A stretch of DNA of 64,000 bases, from assembly GCA_964016985.1 (NCBI GenBank), contig OZ024826.1, forward strand, positions 66,591,523-66,655,522, in the 5' to 3' direction. Below the pieces are notes generated by a model. It was not told the origin of the DNA, did no database searches, and saw only the letters and a program-made list of their open reading frames with translations. Source of the stretch: Anodontia alba. Taxonomy: Eukaryota > Mollusca > Bivalvia > Lucinida > Lucinidae. This document shows positions 36,901 through 48,300 of this stretch, in pieces; the stretch's first letter is position 1; every line of letters starts with the position of its first letter. A program made the position numbers and the translations under genes.

Positions 36901-37285
36901 GACAAAAATTGATTTTGCTCCCTTCTGAAAAGAGTTTTGTTCTAAAAGGAAAGAGTTTGCTCTCTGTGGGAGCAAAGTCTTCCACAGGGGAGCGAATTTC
37001 CTTTTAAAGTAGATCCATTTTCTGAAGGGCTTGGTGGTACAGAAAACAAAAATGAAGTCACAAACGTGAAAAATGATTGAAAAACTATTCGTATTTTTAT
37101 TTATCTGTTTTGTTTTATTTTGTTTTGCGCAAACGGTTATATAGCTCAAAACATTCAAATAACATTAAAATGTTCAACTTCGTAAGAGTTTGAGTTATTT
37201 TGATTACCAGAAAAAAGTGCGTAGGGAGAAATATGAAACACTACTGGTCAGAGTGAGGTTTTGAACCCATGCCGGTGTACCGGTT
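33970..37285. other. Long gene-less stretch
   Basis: Mostly AT-rich. 34000-34990 has two loosely similar halves ('aagattcagctggtc' / 'aagattcagcctcaa', 'tccccaatg' both) that suggest a diverged ~300-bp tandem repeat. 36660-36860 contains 'gcccgtccgttcacac', reminiscent of repeat families found elsewhere. Short ORFs carry no domain signal. Confidence 0.4.
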
Positions 37286-37289
37286 CATC

Positions 37290-39970
37290 TTGCACCCCGG
37301 GCAGCTTGCCCCCCGGGGTGAAGCTGTCTCTGGGCAGCTTGCCCCCCCCCCCCCCCCGGGGGTGAAGATACTTTGGCCTGGGCAGCTTGACCCCCGCCCC
37401 AAGAAAACCTGACAGAACTTAATGCAGAAAGATTTTATTTTTTTAAAAAATAAAAATCCTTATAATAGAAACATGGGAAAACTGATTTTTACATGTGCGT
37501 GCATATGCATCTTTTTCTTGATAGGAGGAAATTGAGGGCCAGAATATAGTGGTCTCAGAAGTTTGCACTTCAGACTCTAAAAGACAATTTATTACTTAAT
37601 AGACTTTCCTATTAAACAGTCATTTGAATATTCATAATATTGACCATCAACTATTTTTCTATGGCTGGAGGTGAGGCGGGGGGGTAAGATACCGTGGCCT
37701 GGGCAGCTTGCCCCCCACCCCTATAAAACCTGACAGAACTTTATTTAGAAAGATTTTATTCCTTTTAAATAAAAATCTTTATGATAGATACATGGAAAAA
37801 CTATTTTTTTATGTGCATATGCATCTTTTACTCGATAGGAGGAAATTGAGGTCCAGAATATAGTGGCCTTAGAAGCCAGCGACTATGCCAGAAAACCTGG
37901 CAGACGCCATTCAAAAAGATAGTTTATCACTTAATAGACTTTCTTATTGAACAGTCATTTAAATATTCATAATATCGACCATTAACTATTTTTCTCTAAA
38001 CAGGAAAAGGTGGGGGCTAAGATACCGTGGCCTGGGTAGCTTGACCCCAGGGGGTGAAGATACCCTGGCTTGGGCAGCTTGACCCCCGCCTCAAGAAAAA
38101 TCTTAACAACCTAATTCAGTAAGTTTTTTCTTCTTTTAAATAAAAATCCTTATAACAGAAACATGGCAAAACTAATTTATGTCCATATGCATCTTTTACT
38201 GGATTGGAGGATATTGAGAGCCTTAGATGCTTGCACCTATGCCAGAAAACCTGACAGACTCCATTGCAAAAGATAGTTTATCACTTAATAGACTTTCCTA
38301 TTGAACAGTCATTTGAAAATTCATAATATCGACCATTAACCATTTTTCTCTAAACAGGAAAGGTTGGGGGTAAGATACCGTGGCCTGGATAGCTTGCCCC
38401 CTGGGGATGAAGATACCCTGGCTTGGGCAGCTTGCCCCCGCTTAAGAAAATCTTACACAACTTAATTAGTAAGTTTTTTTTTTCTTCTTTTGAATAAAAA
38501 TCCTTATAACAGTAACATGGCAAAACTGATTTTTTATGTACAAATGCATCTTTTACTGGATAGGAGCAAACTGAGAGCCTTAGAAGCTTGCACCTATGCC
38601 TGAAAACCTGACAGACTCCATTCAGAAAGATAGTTTATCACTTAATAGACTTTCCTATTGAACAGTCATTTGAATATTCATAATATCGACCATTAACCAT
38701 TTTTCTCTAAACAGGAAGGGGTGGGGGTAAGATACCGTGGCCTGGGCAGCTTGCCCCCCACCTGGGTGAAGATACCCTGGCTTGGGCAGCTTGATCCCCG
38801 CTTAAGAAAATCTTACACAACTTAATTCAGTAAGTTTTTTCTTCTTTTAAATAAAAATCCTTATAATAGAAACATGGCAAAACTGATTTTTTTATGTACA
38901 TACGCCTCTTTTACTGGATAGGAGGAAATTGAGAGCCTTAGAAGCTTGCACCTATGCTATTTTTATCCGAATGTGGAGGAGAGGGGCATGTGATACAGAA
39001 AATAAAGAGATACAGTAAAAATAAGTAAAAGCAGGTACTACTACCATTCTAATGTCTGTGCATTAGAATTTTAAGTTTTAAATGATTAAATAGCTTGTCT
39101 GATCTGAATTTGCCAAGTTTCTAGGGGTGGGGGGCAAGCTGCCCAGGCCAGGGTATCTTCTACCCTGGGGGGCAAGCTGCCCAGGCCAGGGTTTCTTACC
39201 CCCCACTTCAACCTATCTGGAGTAAGATAGATAATAAAAAGTAATAGAAATATTTAAATGACCTGTTAAATGGGAAATTGTTTTAAAAAGATAAAAATAA
39301 CATTCTGAACTTTAATTTTGTTTACAAGATTTTCTAAGCTTAGGAGGAAACTTCTTGGGCCACAGTATTTTGGCCCCAATCCCTTCCCGTAAAGTGAAAA
39401 AATAGATAAAAGCAGGTACTGCTACCATTCTAATGTCTGTGCATTAGAATTTTAAGTTTAAAATGATTAAATAGCTTTTCAGCTTGGAATCTGCCAAGTT
39501 TCCAGGGGTGGGGGGCAAGCTACCCAGGCCAGGGTATCTTCATCTCCGGGGGGGAGGGGGGGGGCAAGCTGCCCAGGCCAGGGTATCTTCATCCCCGGGG
39601 GGCGATCTGCTCAAACCAGGGTATCTTAACCCCCTCCCCTTCCTGTTAGAAGAAAGATAGGTAATATCAGATACTGGAAATTCTCTAATGACCTGTTCAA
39701 TGGTAAATTCTATTAAAAGTGATAAAATATCTTTCTGAACTGTGTCTGCAAGGACTTCTGGGAGGAAAATGCTTAGTCTACAGTATCTTAGCCCCAACCT
39801 CCTCCCATAAACAGTAAAATAATGAAAAACATACATTACTACTGTTCTGATAATTGTTTGATATAAATTTGTTATAAAAAAAATTAATATCATTTTGAAT
39901 TGAGTTTGCCAGATGGGGTGGGAGGCAAGCTGCCCAGGGTGGGGGGCAAGCTGCCCGGGGGGCCAAGATA
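37290..39970. repeat. ~340-360-bp repeat array that reverses orientation
   Basis: In the first half, direct units carry 'cctgggcagcttgcccccc', 'gaagataccctggc', 'ttaatagactttcctattga' and 'aatattcataatatcgacca'. The last pair recurs near 37595, 37930, 38280 and 38640. From about 39110 the same words appear as reverse complements ('ggggggcaagctgcccaggc', 'cagggtatcttc', 'aatgacctgttcaatggtaa') at 39120-39290, 39500-39730 and 39900-39960. The centre lies near 39000-39110. C/G runs occur at 37339-37357 and 39546-39563. No coding capacity. Confidence 0.9.
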
Positions 39971-41220
39971 AACTGTTACACCGGCTGCGACCACGATGCC
40001 TAGCTTTTCAGAGACAGCCCAATTAACACCTGTGCTCAACAGTGCTAGATTTCTGAATGACTCGGCGGATAGAAATTCTAATTTCGTTGTTCAAGGGCAC
40101 TCCTTACGGGTCGCTGAGCTGCATATACAGGAGTTGTGCTAATCACACATCAAATACGTGAATTATACCGAACCGACTAACACTGTTGACGTAGTAGTCG
40201 TGCATCTGATAACGATTAGAAAAGTGTGTTTTATTATCCAATAATAGCCTCTTTGGGGTATACAGTTTACGAGATCGTTCGCTTCCATACCGATTTCGCC
40301 CTCAAATGAAATTATGCTTCAGAGACGAGGAGACGCTTATAAGATTGGTGCATTCAGTCCTGGAGTAAGGCAGTAAGGTTTGGTACCCTCAAGGTGTGGT
40401 CAGGAAGAACTGGAAAGCGTGCAAAAGTAGTTGCGGTCATGGTACCAAAGCCGTAATTCAAAATCATAAATCCATAAACGAATGACGAATCAGAATGTTC
40501 AGACCAACAGACACGGACCCCAGAACAAAGGGTGTAATCAGGCGTCCGCGGATAGTAAGCATTACTTGGTAAGCAAGCTTCGCCCACCATGCCCATGGGC
40601 CTGAACGAAGGAAATATCGGTAGAAGCGTATGTCCGGGATTTGGGAAGTCTACTTATGGCGCGTCACTGGCAAAAACATCAGAAACAATTCTGGAAACTG
40701 CCACATTGTAGGGATTGACTAGATCGCAAAAGCGCGACGCCAGATTTGTAACAAGAATTGGTGATCTGCTATAGGATAATAGCAACTGTCAATAAAGTCC
40801 GTGGAACATATTTATTTGGAATGCCTTTACCTGCAGTTTTAAATTTTTTTGTATGAAAGAGATCCAAAATCACCTCTTTCGAAAAGCCAGATGTGTCGAG
40901 GAAAAGCTTTCGTCTAATGTTTAGCATTTTTTTGATATACAATAAATTGGGTAATATGTTTTGGTCAAGAAATGGCTCGCCGACCACTGTTCGGATGTAA
41001 CAATGTTCGGATTTTAAGTTAGAAACAGGTCGAAAGGTTCTGGATGTTTCAGCGAAGTGTATTGGGTCGCTACTAAGTTTATTAAAATTATACTCCTGAC
41101 AAATACACTTATTTATTTCACTGGTTCTATCTGATATCCAGACAAAAAAATCACCTGTAATGAATTAACTGAATCACCTGAATCGAATGAACTGAATCAT
41201 TGATCGACAAGAGAATGGCT
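39971..41220. other. Region with an unrecognised 80-codon minus-strand ORF
   Basis: The minus frame 40354-40596 encodes a Cys/Tyr-rich peptide with YPRTPDYTLCSGVRVCW and TTFARFPVLPDHTLRVP. It is compositionally protein-like but matches no family I can name. The frame 40769-40987 (minus) is also open without a recognisable domain. These may be remnants of a repetitive element. No promoter or splice signals were discerned. Confidence 0.35.
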
Positions 41221-41227
41221 GGAGTTG

Positions 41228-41284
41228 ACAGTAGTATAGGGCGGCACTTTGGGTACAACCCAAAGTGCCGCCCTATACTACTGT
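41228..41284. repeat. Perfect 26-bp-arm hairpin, 5-nt loop
   Basis: The arm 'tagtatagggcggcactttg', extended to 26 bp, is followed by tacaa and its exact reverse complement. Partial pairing continues outward. It is GC-richer than its surroundings. The perfect arms suggest a recent small foldback insertion; no target duplication was established. Confidence 0.9.
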
Positions 41285-41299
41285 TGACGATTAAAGGTA

Positions 41300-41600
41300 C
41301 GTATTAGTATTTTTGTCATGTACAGTAAGTTCAATTACACACATTCAATTTCAAGGTCGGTTATTCTTTTGGAATAGGCACTATTCTTTACATAAAAGCA
41401 GATTCCACCATGAAAAGCCACCGACAGGATCGCGTCTGTAGGTGGTATAACAACTTAATTCAATGCCATTATTTGCTGATCTAGCAAAGTTATCGTCAGA
41501 CAAATGACATCAGAATTAGAAAATTCTGCCTCAAGGAGGTCTTTCTTGTCCGATATGCTTTGTATGCTGTAGTGAACAATGGAGAATTTATTAGCTATTT
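41300..41600 (-). pseudogene. LINE endonuclease (APE) N-terminal fragment
   Basis: The minus strand from about 41590 reads HYSIQSISDKKDLLEAEF, then SDVICLTITLLDQQ, matching the start of APE-type endonucleases of jockey/CR1 LINEs (HYNxQS...ITETWLD). The catalytic Glu of ITET reads Thr-Ile-Thr, so it is lost. Frames break within about 150 bp. The same domain is better preserved at 62580-63180. Confidence 0.65.
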
Positions 41601-41604
41601 CTGT

Positions 41605-42080
41605 TTCATTTAATGTTGAACTTACAGAGTATATATACTATATAGAGTTATATACACACACAGAGAACACGCATACACATAGGCACATCCACATGTATAC
41701 CTATACACATATATACGCATACAAATAGACACATGCATACAATGCAAAATAGAAGGGAAGGCAATTATCAGGAATCGATACAATTATCCCACACCTCCCA
41801 TCACATTTGCACATTTGCAAATGTATTACATGCATACCCACATACATATAAATGCTCCTAAGTACATGTCCATGTGCACGTAAAACCATGTACACTCGTA
41901 CATATATTTACACGTGTATGTTAACAGTTTTATGTCCTTGCTGCAATATATCGGTTCAGCAGAAACAGAAGTGCGTGATATCGCATTTTGCAATCTGCAA
42001 ATTGTCGCCACAAAGATCTAAGTATTTGGCATGTCTATCATCTTTGCTGCAATAACATATATGCATCCATGCTCATATAG
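41605..42080. other. Spacer with short ACAC/ATAC-rich sequence
   Basis: 41650-41900 is rich in 'acacatat/catacac' low-complexity words. No gene recognised. Confidence 0.45.
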
Positions 42081-42231
42081 TGCTCGGAGGATAATTTGAC
42101 AGTGACGTCACGGCAGCTACCACTCTACCTGGGTAAAGCAGGTTTTACATGAATTATCGGGAAAACATAACAAAGAATTTTATTTAGTATACAATCTTAT
42201 TGCTCTAAGTGTGTGACTTTGATAAGTATGT

Positions 42232-42305
42232 TGCAATAGCGCAGTTGGTATTGCTCTAGACGCAGGTTTAGATGAGTTTTATAGTAGACGAGGTTCTAGC
42301 ACCAC
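42232..42305 (+). other. tRNA-like sequence (possible SINE head)
   Basis: 'tagcgcagttggtattgc' fits a pol III A box and 'gaggttctagcacc' is a degenerate B box about 50 nt downstream. A second A-box-like sequence, tagctcagtggtag, lies on the opposite strand at 42444-42457. The cloverleaf is imperfect, so a functional tRNA is unlikely. Confidence 0.35.
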
Positions 42306-42430
42306 CATTACAAAAACACGCCTATTCAACTATATTGAAAATTTTACAACAGAAAAAAAGAAAATTTTCAGATAAAAAAATCTGAATTTCTTCATATTCC
42401 TGTTCAAAACATAAATTTGTAGTCTGGAAA
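42306..42430 (+). repeat. MITE family H, truncated copy 1
   Basis: 'cattacaaaaacacgcctat', 'gaaaattttcagataaaaaa' and 'gttcaaaacataaatttgta' match the left half of 58574-58852 and 60180-60455. The right half is missing. Confidence 0.65.
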
Positions 42431-42477
42431 TACTACCACTGAGCTACTGCGGATTTACTGGTACCGTTGCTTATAAC

Positions 42478-44339
42478 TGTAAGGTTTTGGACCCCGATTA
42501 CAATATTTGTGCCAAGACCTAGTTGTTCTGTGCCATATATGTATATTTTTTTTTCATAGTTGTTGTTGCTGTTGAAATTCAGAATGAATCTGTGATATTG
42601 CAGTCTTTGATGGGCTCAGAATTAAATAGGATATTCATTTCTTTTATTTATCATTATCATTATTTTATTATTATTTTTTCTTTCTAAAGCAGGGATGTCT
42701 TAGAAATGAACTTGTGTGGGCTTGGGGGGAAGGAAGAGAGCTTGAAGGGGGTGGGGGGAGAAATTCTGTTTGACTTGATTAGTGTTCTTTCTGGGACTCT
42801 GGAAAGCTAAAATACCAATCTTATTTGTATACGGAGAACATGTGCTTGCTGCAATGCCTCAGATTCATTGAAGAATTTCCTTATTTATCATGCATTCTGC
42901 TGTTTAGCACCTACCTAATTCAGAAAATAGCTTGTGAGGAGTCGAACTGTCTGTGATTCTCATCTTGTCATGTTAAATTTACAAGTAATCCTGTACTGTT
43001 TTGGTTGCTTTACTTTCAGTTTTATGTATTGATCCTCCATTTTTGCTGTAATTACTCTAAAACTTTCGCAGTTATGGTATAAAAATAGACTAGTTGCACT
43101 GTATATATAGGTCATCTGAGTTCATTCAGCAGACTATCAATACGGAAGAATTCACTTTCATCTTTCAACATAAATAACTCTAAAATTACAAGCTTGTTTT
43201 CAAAACTTTTTCCAGGTTAGAAAGAAAGATTTTTTTAGAATTTTTTTCTTTGGTTTTAATGTTGGAAGCCATTCAACTTTTCAGAGTTTTACAAGTTTAA
43301 AGTGGTTGGGGGGGTGTTCTTCAGAGCATTTTCCCACAAGAATCCTTGCGGGAGCCTGTCGTGGGATTATGTGGGGAGAGGCTTGTGGGGTATTTCTGTG
43401 GGAAAATGGGGATGTGTGGGATGGAAAAGCTGTGGGATATAAATAGCTTCCAACGGAGCTGTGTGGGGGACTTCACATTTGACACCATAGGGTTCACTTC
43501 AGTTTTAAGGTGTTTATTTATTTAAATTTTATTTCAAATATTACTGGGGTCCAAATTAGTTGGGAGTAAATGAAACATTTAATTAAGAATAGATTATTTT
43601 TTTTTATGCATCTGCCTGTCTAAATTTCTATTTTTTTAGTGATTTTATTTATTTATTTTATTTTTTTTTATTTTTTTCCCCTTCTTCTCCTTTAAGAAGC
43701 ATTTAAATCTGATTTTTTTTTATTATCATTTCATCAGTAGTAGTCATCTTTGCCATGTATTTGTTTGTTCATATTTTTCTTGAAAGGTGCTAAATATTAG
43801 AATCCAAGAATACTGATGTGTTTGAGATAGTTAATAGATAATACCTTAAGATCTGTTTGGGAGCTCAGCCAGTCAGTTAAAACAAGGTTTTAAATTACCA
43901 ATATTCTTGATCTCACCAAATAAATCATTGAACTGCACCTGCCTCTTAAGTTTTGATTTCCATTCCTTCCTTTGCAACCCAAAGTGATCCAACAACCAAA
44001 CATTCTGTTAATTTATTCTATCATGGTGAAGTCCAGTCTACTACTATAAGTAGACTAGTGATACATATAAAATACATATAAGATAGACAGGCTGTCTGAT
44101 GTCTGTCAGTGGCCATCATCTGGAATTTAGTTTATAAATTCGGCAGACAGACTGAGGGCATACATTAGGTCTAGCCAACTCCTTGTCTGTCGATGCTATA
44201 TTCTGTCGACAGGCCGCCTGCTGGTGATTGACAATTCACGCTACCACTTTTCTGTCAGTCGCCGGGCTTTCTGTCAGTCGACAGCAGCAGTCAAACCATA
44301 TCGAGTCAATTAAAGTCCTTAAACCCTCGGCACGTTACA
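42478..44339 (+). repeat. 5' LTR of the 15.6-kb element
   Basis: 1862 bp. It starts TGTAAGGTTTTGG and ends CACGTTACA. A TATA-like 'tgtatatatagg' at 43100-43111 could set the U3/R border near 43135, and AATAAA at 43919-43924 could serve polyadenylation. Both assignments are inference. Confidence 0.96.
43100..43111 (+). promoter_or_regulatory. Candidate TATA box in the 5' LTR
   Basis: 'tgtatatatagg' lies a third of the way into the LTR and is conserved in the 3' LTR near 56851. It is the only clear TATA-like word I noticed in that part. Confidence 0.4.
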
Positions 44340-44345
44340 TATTTT

Positions 44346-44367
44346 TGGTGGGCACAGCGGTGGGATT
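44346..44367 (+). promoter_or_regulatory. Primer-binding site, tRNA-Leu-like with a 3-nt insertion
   Basis: It lies 6 nt after the LTR. TGGTGG, then gca, then CAGCGGTGGGATT matches the complement of a tRNA-Leu 3' end (…CCACCGCTG/CCACCA) except for three extra bases. Whether the insertion is tolerated is unknown. Confidence 0.6.
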
Positions 44368-44509
44368 GTAGTAATCCTATGATCCAGTGAAACGAATTTC
44401 TGCGTCTCAAATTTAATAATAAAGAAAAAAAAAAAGAAAAAACACACACACACAAACACACACACATGCACACACACTGATACTCCTGCTTTTGTGGAAC
44501 CTTATCAAA
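44368..44509 (+). other. 5' leader of the 15.6-kb element
   Basis: Contains an A-rich stretch and a (CA)n run (44442-44478) just upstream of the first ATG (44510). Packaging signals cannot be recognised by eye. Confidence 0.6.
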
Positions 44510-45214
44510 ATGGGTAGAAAACGTCAAAACAGAAGACAAAATGTAGATTTTGTTGATTCTGAAATATCTCTAAACAATGGTGAGGCATCTTCAGGCTCAG
44601 AATCTGAGAGCTCCATTGTTTCTGGGACAAAAAGTAAAACAGTGGCTGGTGAGAAATCTAGTTCTCATGTTCTTGATGGGCACAAAGAGATCAATCAAGG
44701 CCCCATGACATGCCAAAGTGTGAGCATTCAGAGCAATTCACATATGAATAACAGAGACCTTACCCACAGTTCACAAGCAACAAACCCAACACAAACACAA
44801 GATCACAGCACCACTCCAGGGTCTGGTGATGATTCAAATGTCCAGAAAAGTGATGACTTAGGCAACTTGAGCACTATGTTCCAGAGTTTCTTAAAGCATA
44901 TTGATCAGCAAAATGAGACACAGAGAAGATCATTGAGAGAGTGTTTGTCTGGTGTGGCTAGCACTGTAAGAGAGAATAGTGCATCAATGAGTGAATGCAT
45001 GATCAGTGCCACTAATATGATGAAAGAATGTATGATGGGAATGGCAAATCTGATAAAAGAAAACAGTTCACAAATACTGCAAGGGGTTCAGGATTTAAGT
45101 GGCAGTGTTGAAGCCATTTCCACCAATTCAGGCATCAGTGCTGAAGTAACAAAGGAAGCAACTCTTGGTGTCACAACTGATAGTTACTCTTCTGCAGTTA
45201 CCTCCCTTATCTGA
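44510..45214 (+). CDS. gag: Gag N-terminal region (ORF1) of the 15.6-kb element
   Basis: 234 codons from ATG 44510 (MGRKRQNRRQ...) to TGA 45212-45214. It is a basic start, then a Ser/Thr/Gln-rich low-complexity stretch, then regular helices with RRSLRECLSGVASTVREN and MKECMMGMANLIKENSSQ that could self-associate. After the TGA the same frame stays open to 45415, and capsid sequence continues in another frame from 45381. The likely reading is one Gag polyprotein broken by a stop and a frameshift near 45380-45410. A separately translated ORF1 is an alternative. No motif identifies it apart from position. Confidence 0.65.
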   Translation: MGRKRQNRRQNVDFVDSEISLNNGEASSGSESESSIVSGTKSKTVAGEKSSSHVLDGHKEINQGPMTCQSVSIQSNSHMNNRDLTHSSQATNPTQTQDHSTTPGSGDDSNVQKSDDLGNLSTMFQSFLKHIDQQNETQRRSLRECLSGVASTVRENSASMSECMISATNMMKECMMGMANLIKENSSQILQGVQDLSGSVEAISTNSGISAEVTKEATLGVTTDSYSSAVTSLI

Positions 45215-45380
45215 ACACCTACTTTTTCTGTTGTGAATGCCACAACCAATTTTCCCACAACAACCAATGTATCTCACACAAATTTGTCATTGACGTCACA
45301 GCTTGGCAGTAGTCATCAGCCACCATCTTTACCCCATATCTCAAGTATACCAGTATCTGCTTTACCAGTGTTAAGCACCA

Positions 45381-48300
45381 ATGACACTAGTTCTAGGGCA
45401 GATTGCAAACACTAGCTCAAATAATAAATTGGTTAAACTCCCTGCCTTCACTGGTAACTCCAAGGACAATTGGAAGGTTTGGTATTCCAGGCTCAATACT
45501 GTGGCTGATTTGAACCATTGGGATGAAAAGACCCGTCTCAGTGAGCTAATACAGAGACTACAAGGTACAGCAGCAGACTTTGTGTTCGATGAAATTTCAT
45601 CAGATAGCATTAAAAGCTATGAAGACCTTGTTAGAGAACTACATCTGAGATTCCAGTCAGTAGAAACTTGTAAGACTTACAAGGTTCAATTTGCCAAACG
45701 GGTACAGCATTTTGGTGAGTCAGTAGAGGAATATGCTGCTGAGTTGAAAAGGCTCTATGACAAGGCGTACCCCTGTAAAAATCGTGAAATGCGACAACAA
45801 CTGCTCTTACAACAATTTTTGACAGGATTGCGGGATAAGCAAGCCATATTTGCCGTTGAGTACTTCAAGGAACCCAACTCCATTGAGGATGCCGTACATA
45901 ATGTGATAACATATATGGAGGCCCAGCATGGACAACTTTCTGAAGCCCGGGGCTACAACAAACATCGCTCTAAGACTGTGCAGTTTTTGGATACTGATAA
46001 TGATGATAATGGTAATGATGATGAGGATTATGAAGGGACTGACTTTCCCTCCCTACCTTACTCTTCTGTTAAAAGAAGGAAAAACAAGCAAACAGTCAGG
46101 AAGATAAAGACCGACACCTCTAAGGGCTCAAGCAACCAGCAAAATCTTACTGAGTCTACAAAAGCAGATAATTCTGAGATGCTGCAGAAAATCCTAACTT
46201 TCATGGAACAAATAAGTTCAGACTCAGTCAGCAAGAAAACACTTACTCCACAAAGCTTTATATCCACTGACCATTCTCAAACCCCAAAGTCGAATGCTGT
46301 CCAAGGTAGCACAAGTTACACACAAAATCAGGTCACAGGGTCTCAAGGTCAAGGTCAAAGTCAGAATAGAGGTCAAGGCTATAATAGAGATCAAGGGGAT
46401 TTTGCTAACTTACAATGCTACTACTGTCACGAGCTTGGTCATATAAAACGGAGATGCCCTATATTGAAAGCTGAACAGGAACAGGGTTTACCGTCTGTTC
46501 ATCAAAGAAGTCTTAAGTCTGGCATTCCCTTCTATAATCAGTCCCAGCCAGGCCGAAATAATATTTTTAAACTAGAAAGGACCGGCTTGTTTGGCCAACA
46601 GGCGGGCCCTAAAAATGTAGGCCAAAAGTCATCATCTTGTAATGAACCATTAACTCATGAGACCATGCTCAGTCAAGTCTCTAGCCTGATAAATACTAGA
46701 AATGCTAAAACGTTAGCTGAAAAAGGGGTCTTACAAACTGAGCATGGAAAATGTCCCTCCAAATCCCTAATGCCTGTGAGCCAAAATGAAAAGAACAATT
46801 ACTGTGTAGATCCTTCATCACAGGAAACTGCAGAAAAGTCTTCACTAAAGGCTTCTCAAGATGGGAAAATCTCCAAAAGACCACCTGAGGCTTCTTTAGA
46901 AAGGCACTGTGACCATGAACAAACCAGCACAGACAAAATAAGTCCCAAGTCAGAATCCAAATGCAAAGAGGTGTCATCTCCAGTGATTTCGGCTGCTGTG
47001 ATGCCATCCGGTCTCACCAGCTGTCCTAAGACCTCGCTTTCAACCTCAGACAGTAAGTGTTCGAGCCCTATATTAAAACGAGTTCTGCACAGCGATGGGT
47101 TTTACTTGGATGCTGAAGTTGAGGGCGTGAACATTCTATTCACCATAGACACTGGAGCCACTAAAACAATAATTTCAGAAAAGGTATATAACTCTATCCC
47201 TGAAGCTTGTAGGCCACAGTTAAAGCAAAGTGCTATACTGAGTGACGCAGCTAGGCAGCCTCTATCCCAACTAGGAACAGCCATATTTTCGGTTAAACTC
47301 CCATCTGGGGTGAACTTTGCCTGTGAAATGATTGTTGCTAATATTGAAGATGAAGGATTATTGGGCCATGATCTTTTGATGGAAGGAGATGCTGAAATTT
47401 TATATAAGGCAGGTGCCATACAGTTTATGGGGGTTCAAATCCCTTTTAAACAAGTTGAAGGCCCCTCAAAAGTAAGGAAAATAAGGACTGCTGATCATTT
47501 TATCATACCCCCAAACAGCGAGATGATTATTGATGCTTTCATAGACAGATGGGAGGGTGATGATGATCTTGAGCCTATGATTGTTCTAGAGCCTAGCTCT
47601 AGCGTCCATGATAGATATGGACTGATAATGGCTGCTACCCTCAGTGACCTGAAATCCAAGGTCACCCATAGTGTTCGATTATTAAACCCAAGTCCTGAGG
47701 AGGTCTCTATCAATCAGGATGTAATTCTTGGTACAGCTGAATCCGTAGAATCAGTACTAACTCTACATGAGATGGAAAATACTAATCACAACAAATTGGT
47801 AAAAAGCAAGCTGAACAATGATTCATCTGACAGTAATGGTACTCCACCTAAAGCCCGAAAAATCAATGAAAACCACACCAACACTGTTCCTGAACACCTA
47901 CAAGATCTGTTCCAGAAAGCATGCACTGGTAGAGCTGAGGAAGAAAAACAACGGATTGCAAAGACACTCACTGATTTTCAAGACACCTTCTCCAAGGATG
48001 AATTTGATTTAGGGTATACCAATCTGATAGAGCATACAATTGATGTGGGCGATCATAAACCAATCAAACAAGCACCGAGGAGGGTCCCAGTAGCATTTGC
48101 CTCTGAAGAGGAAAAGGTTATAAAACAACTTGAACAACAGGGTATCATCCAAAAAAGTACATCCCCTTGGGCAAGCCCTATCTGTCTGGTGAGAAAAAAA
48201 TCTGGGAAGATAAGACCATGTGTTGATTATCGCCGTTTGAATGAAATAACCCAAAAAGATGCCTTTCCACTTCCACGAATTAATGATTGCCTCGACAGTG

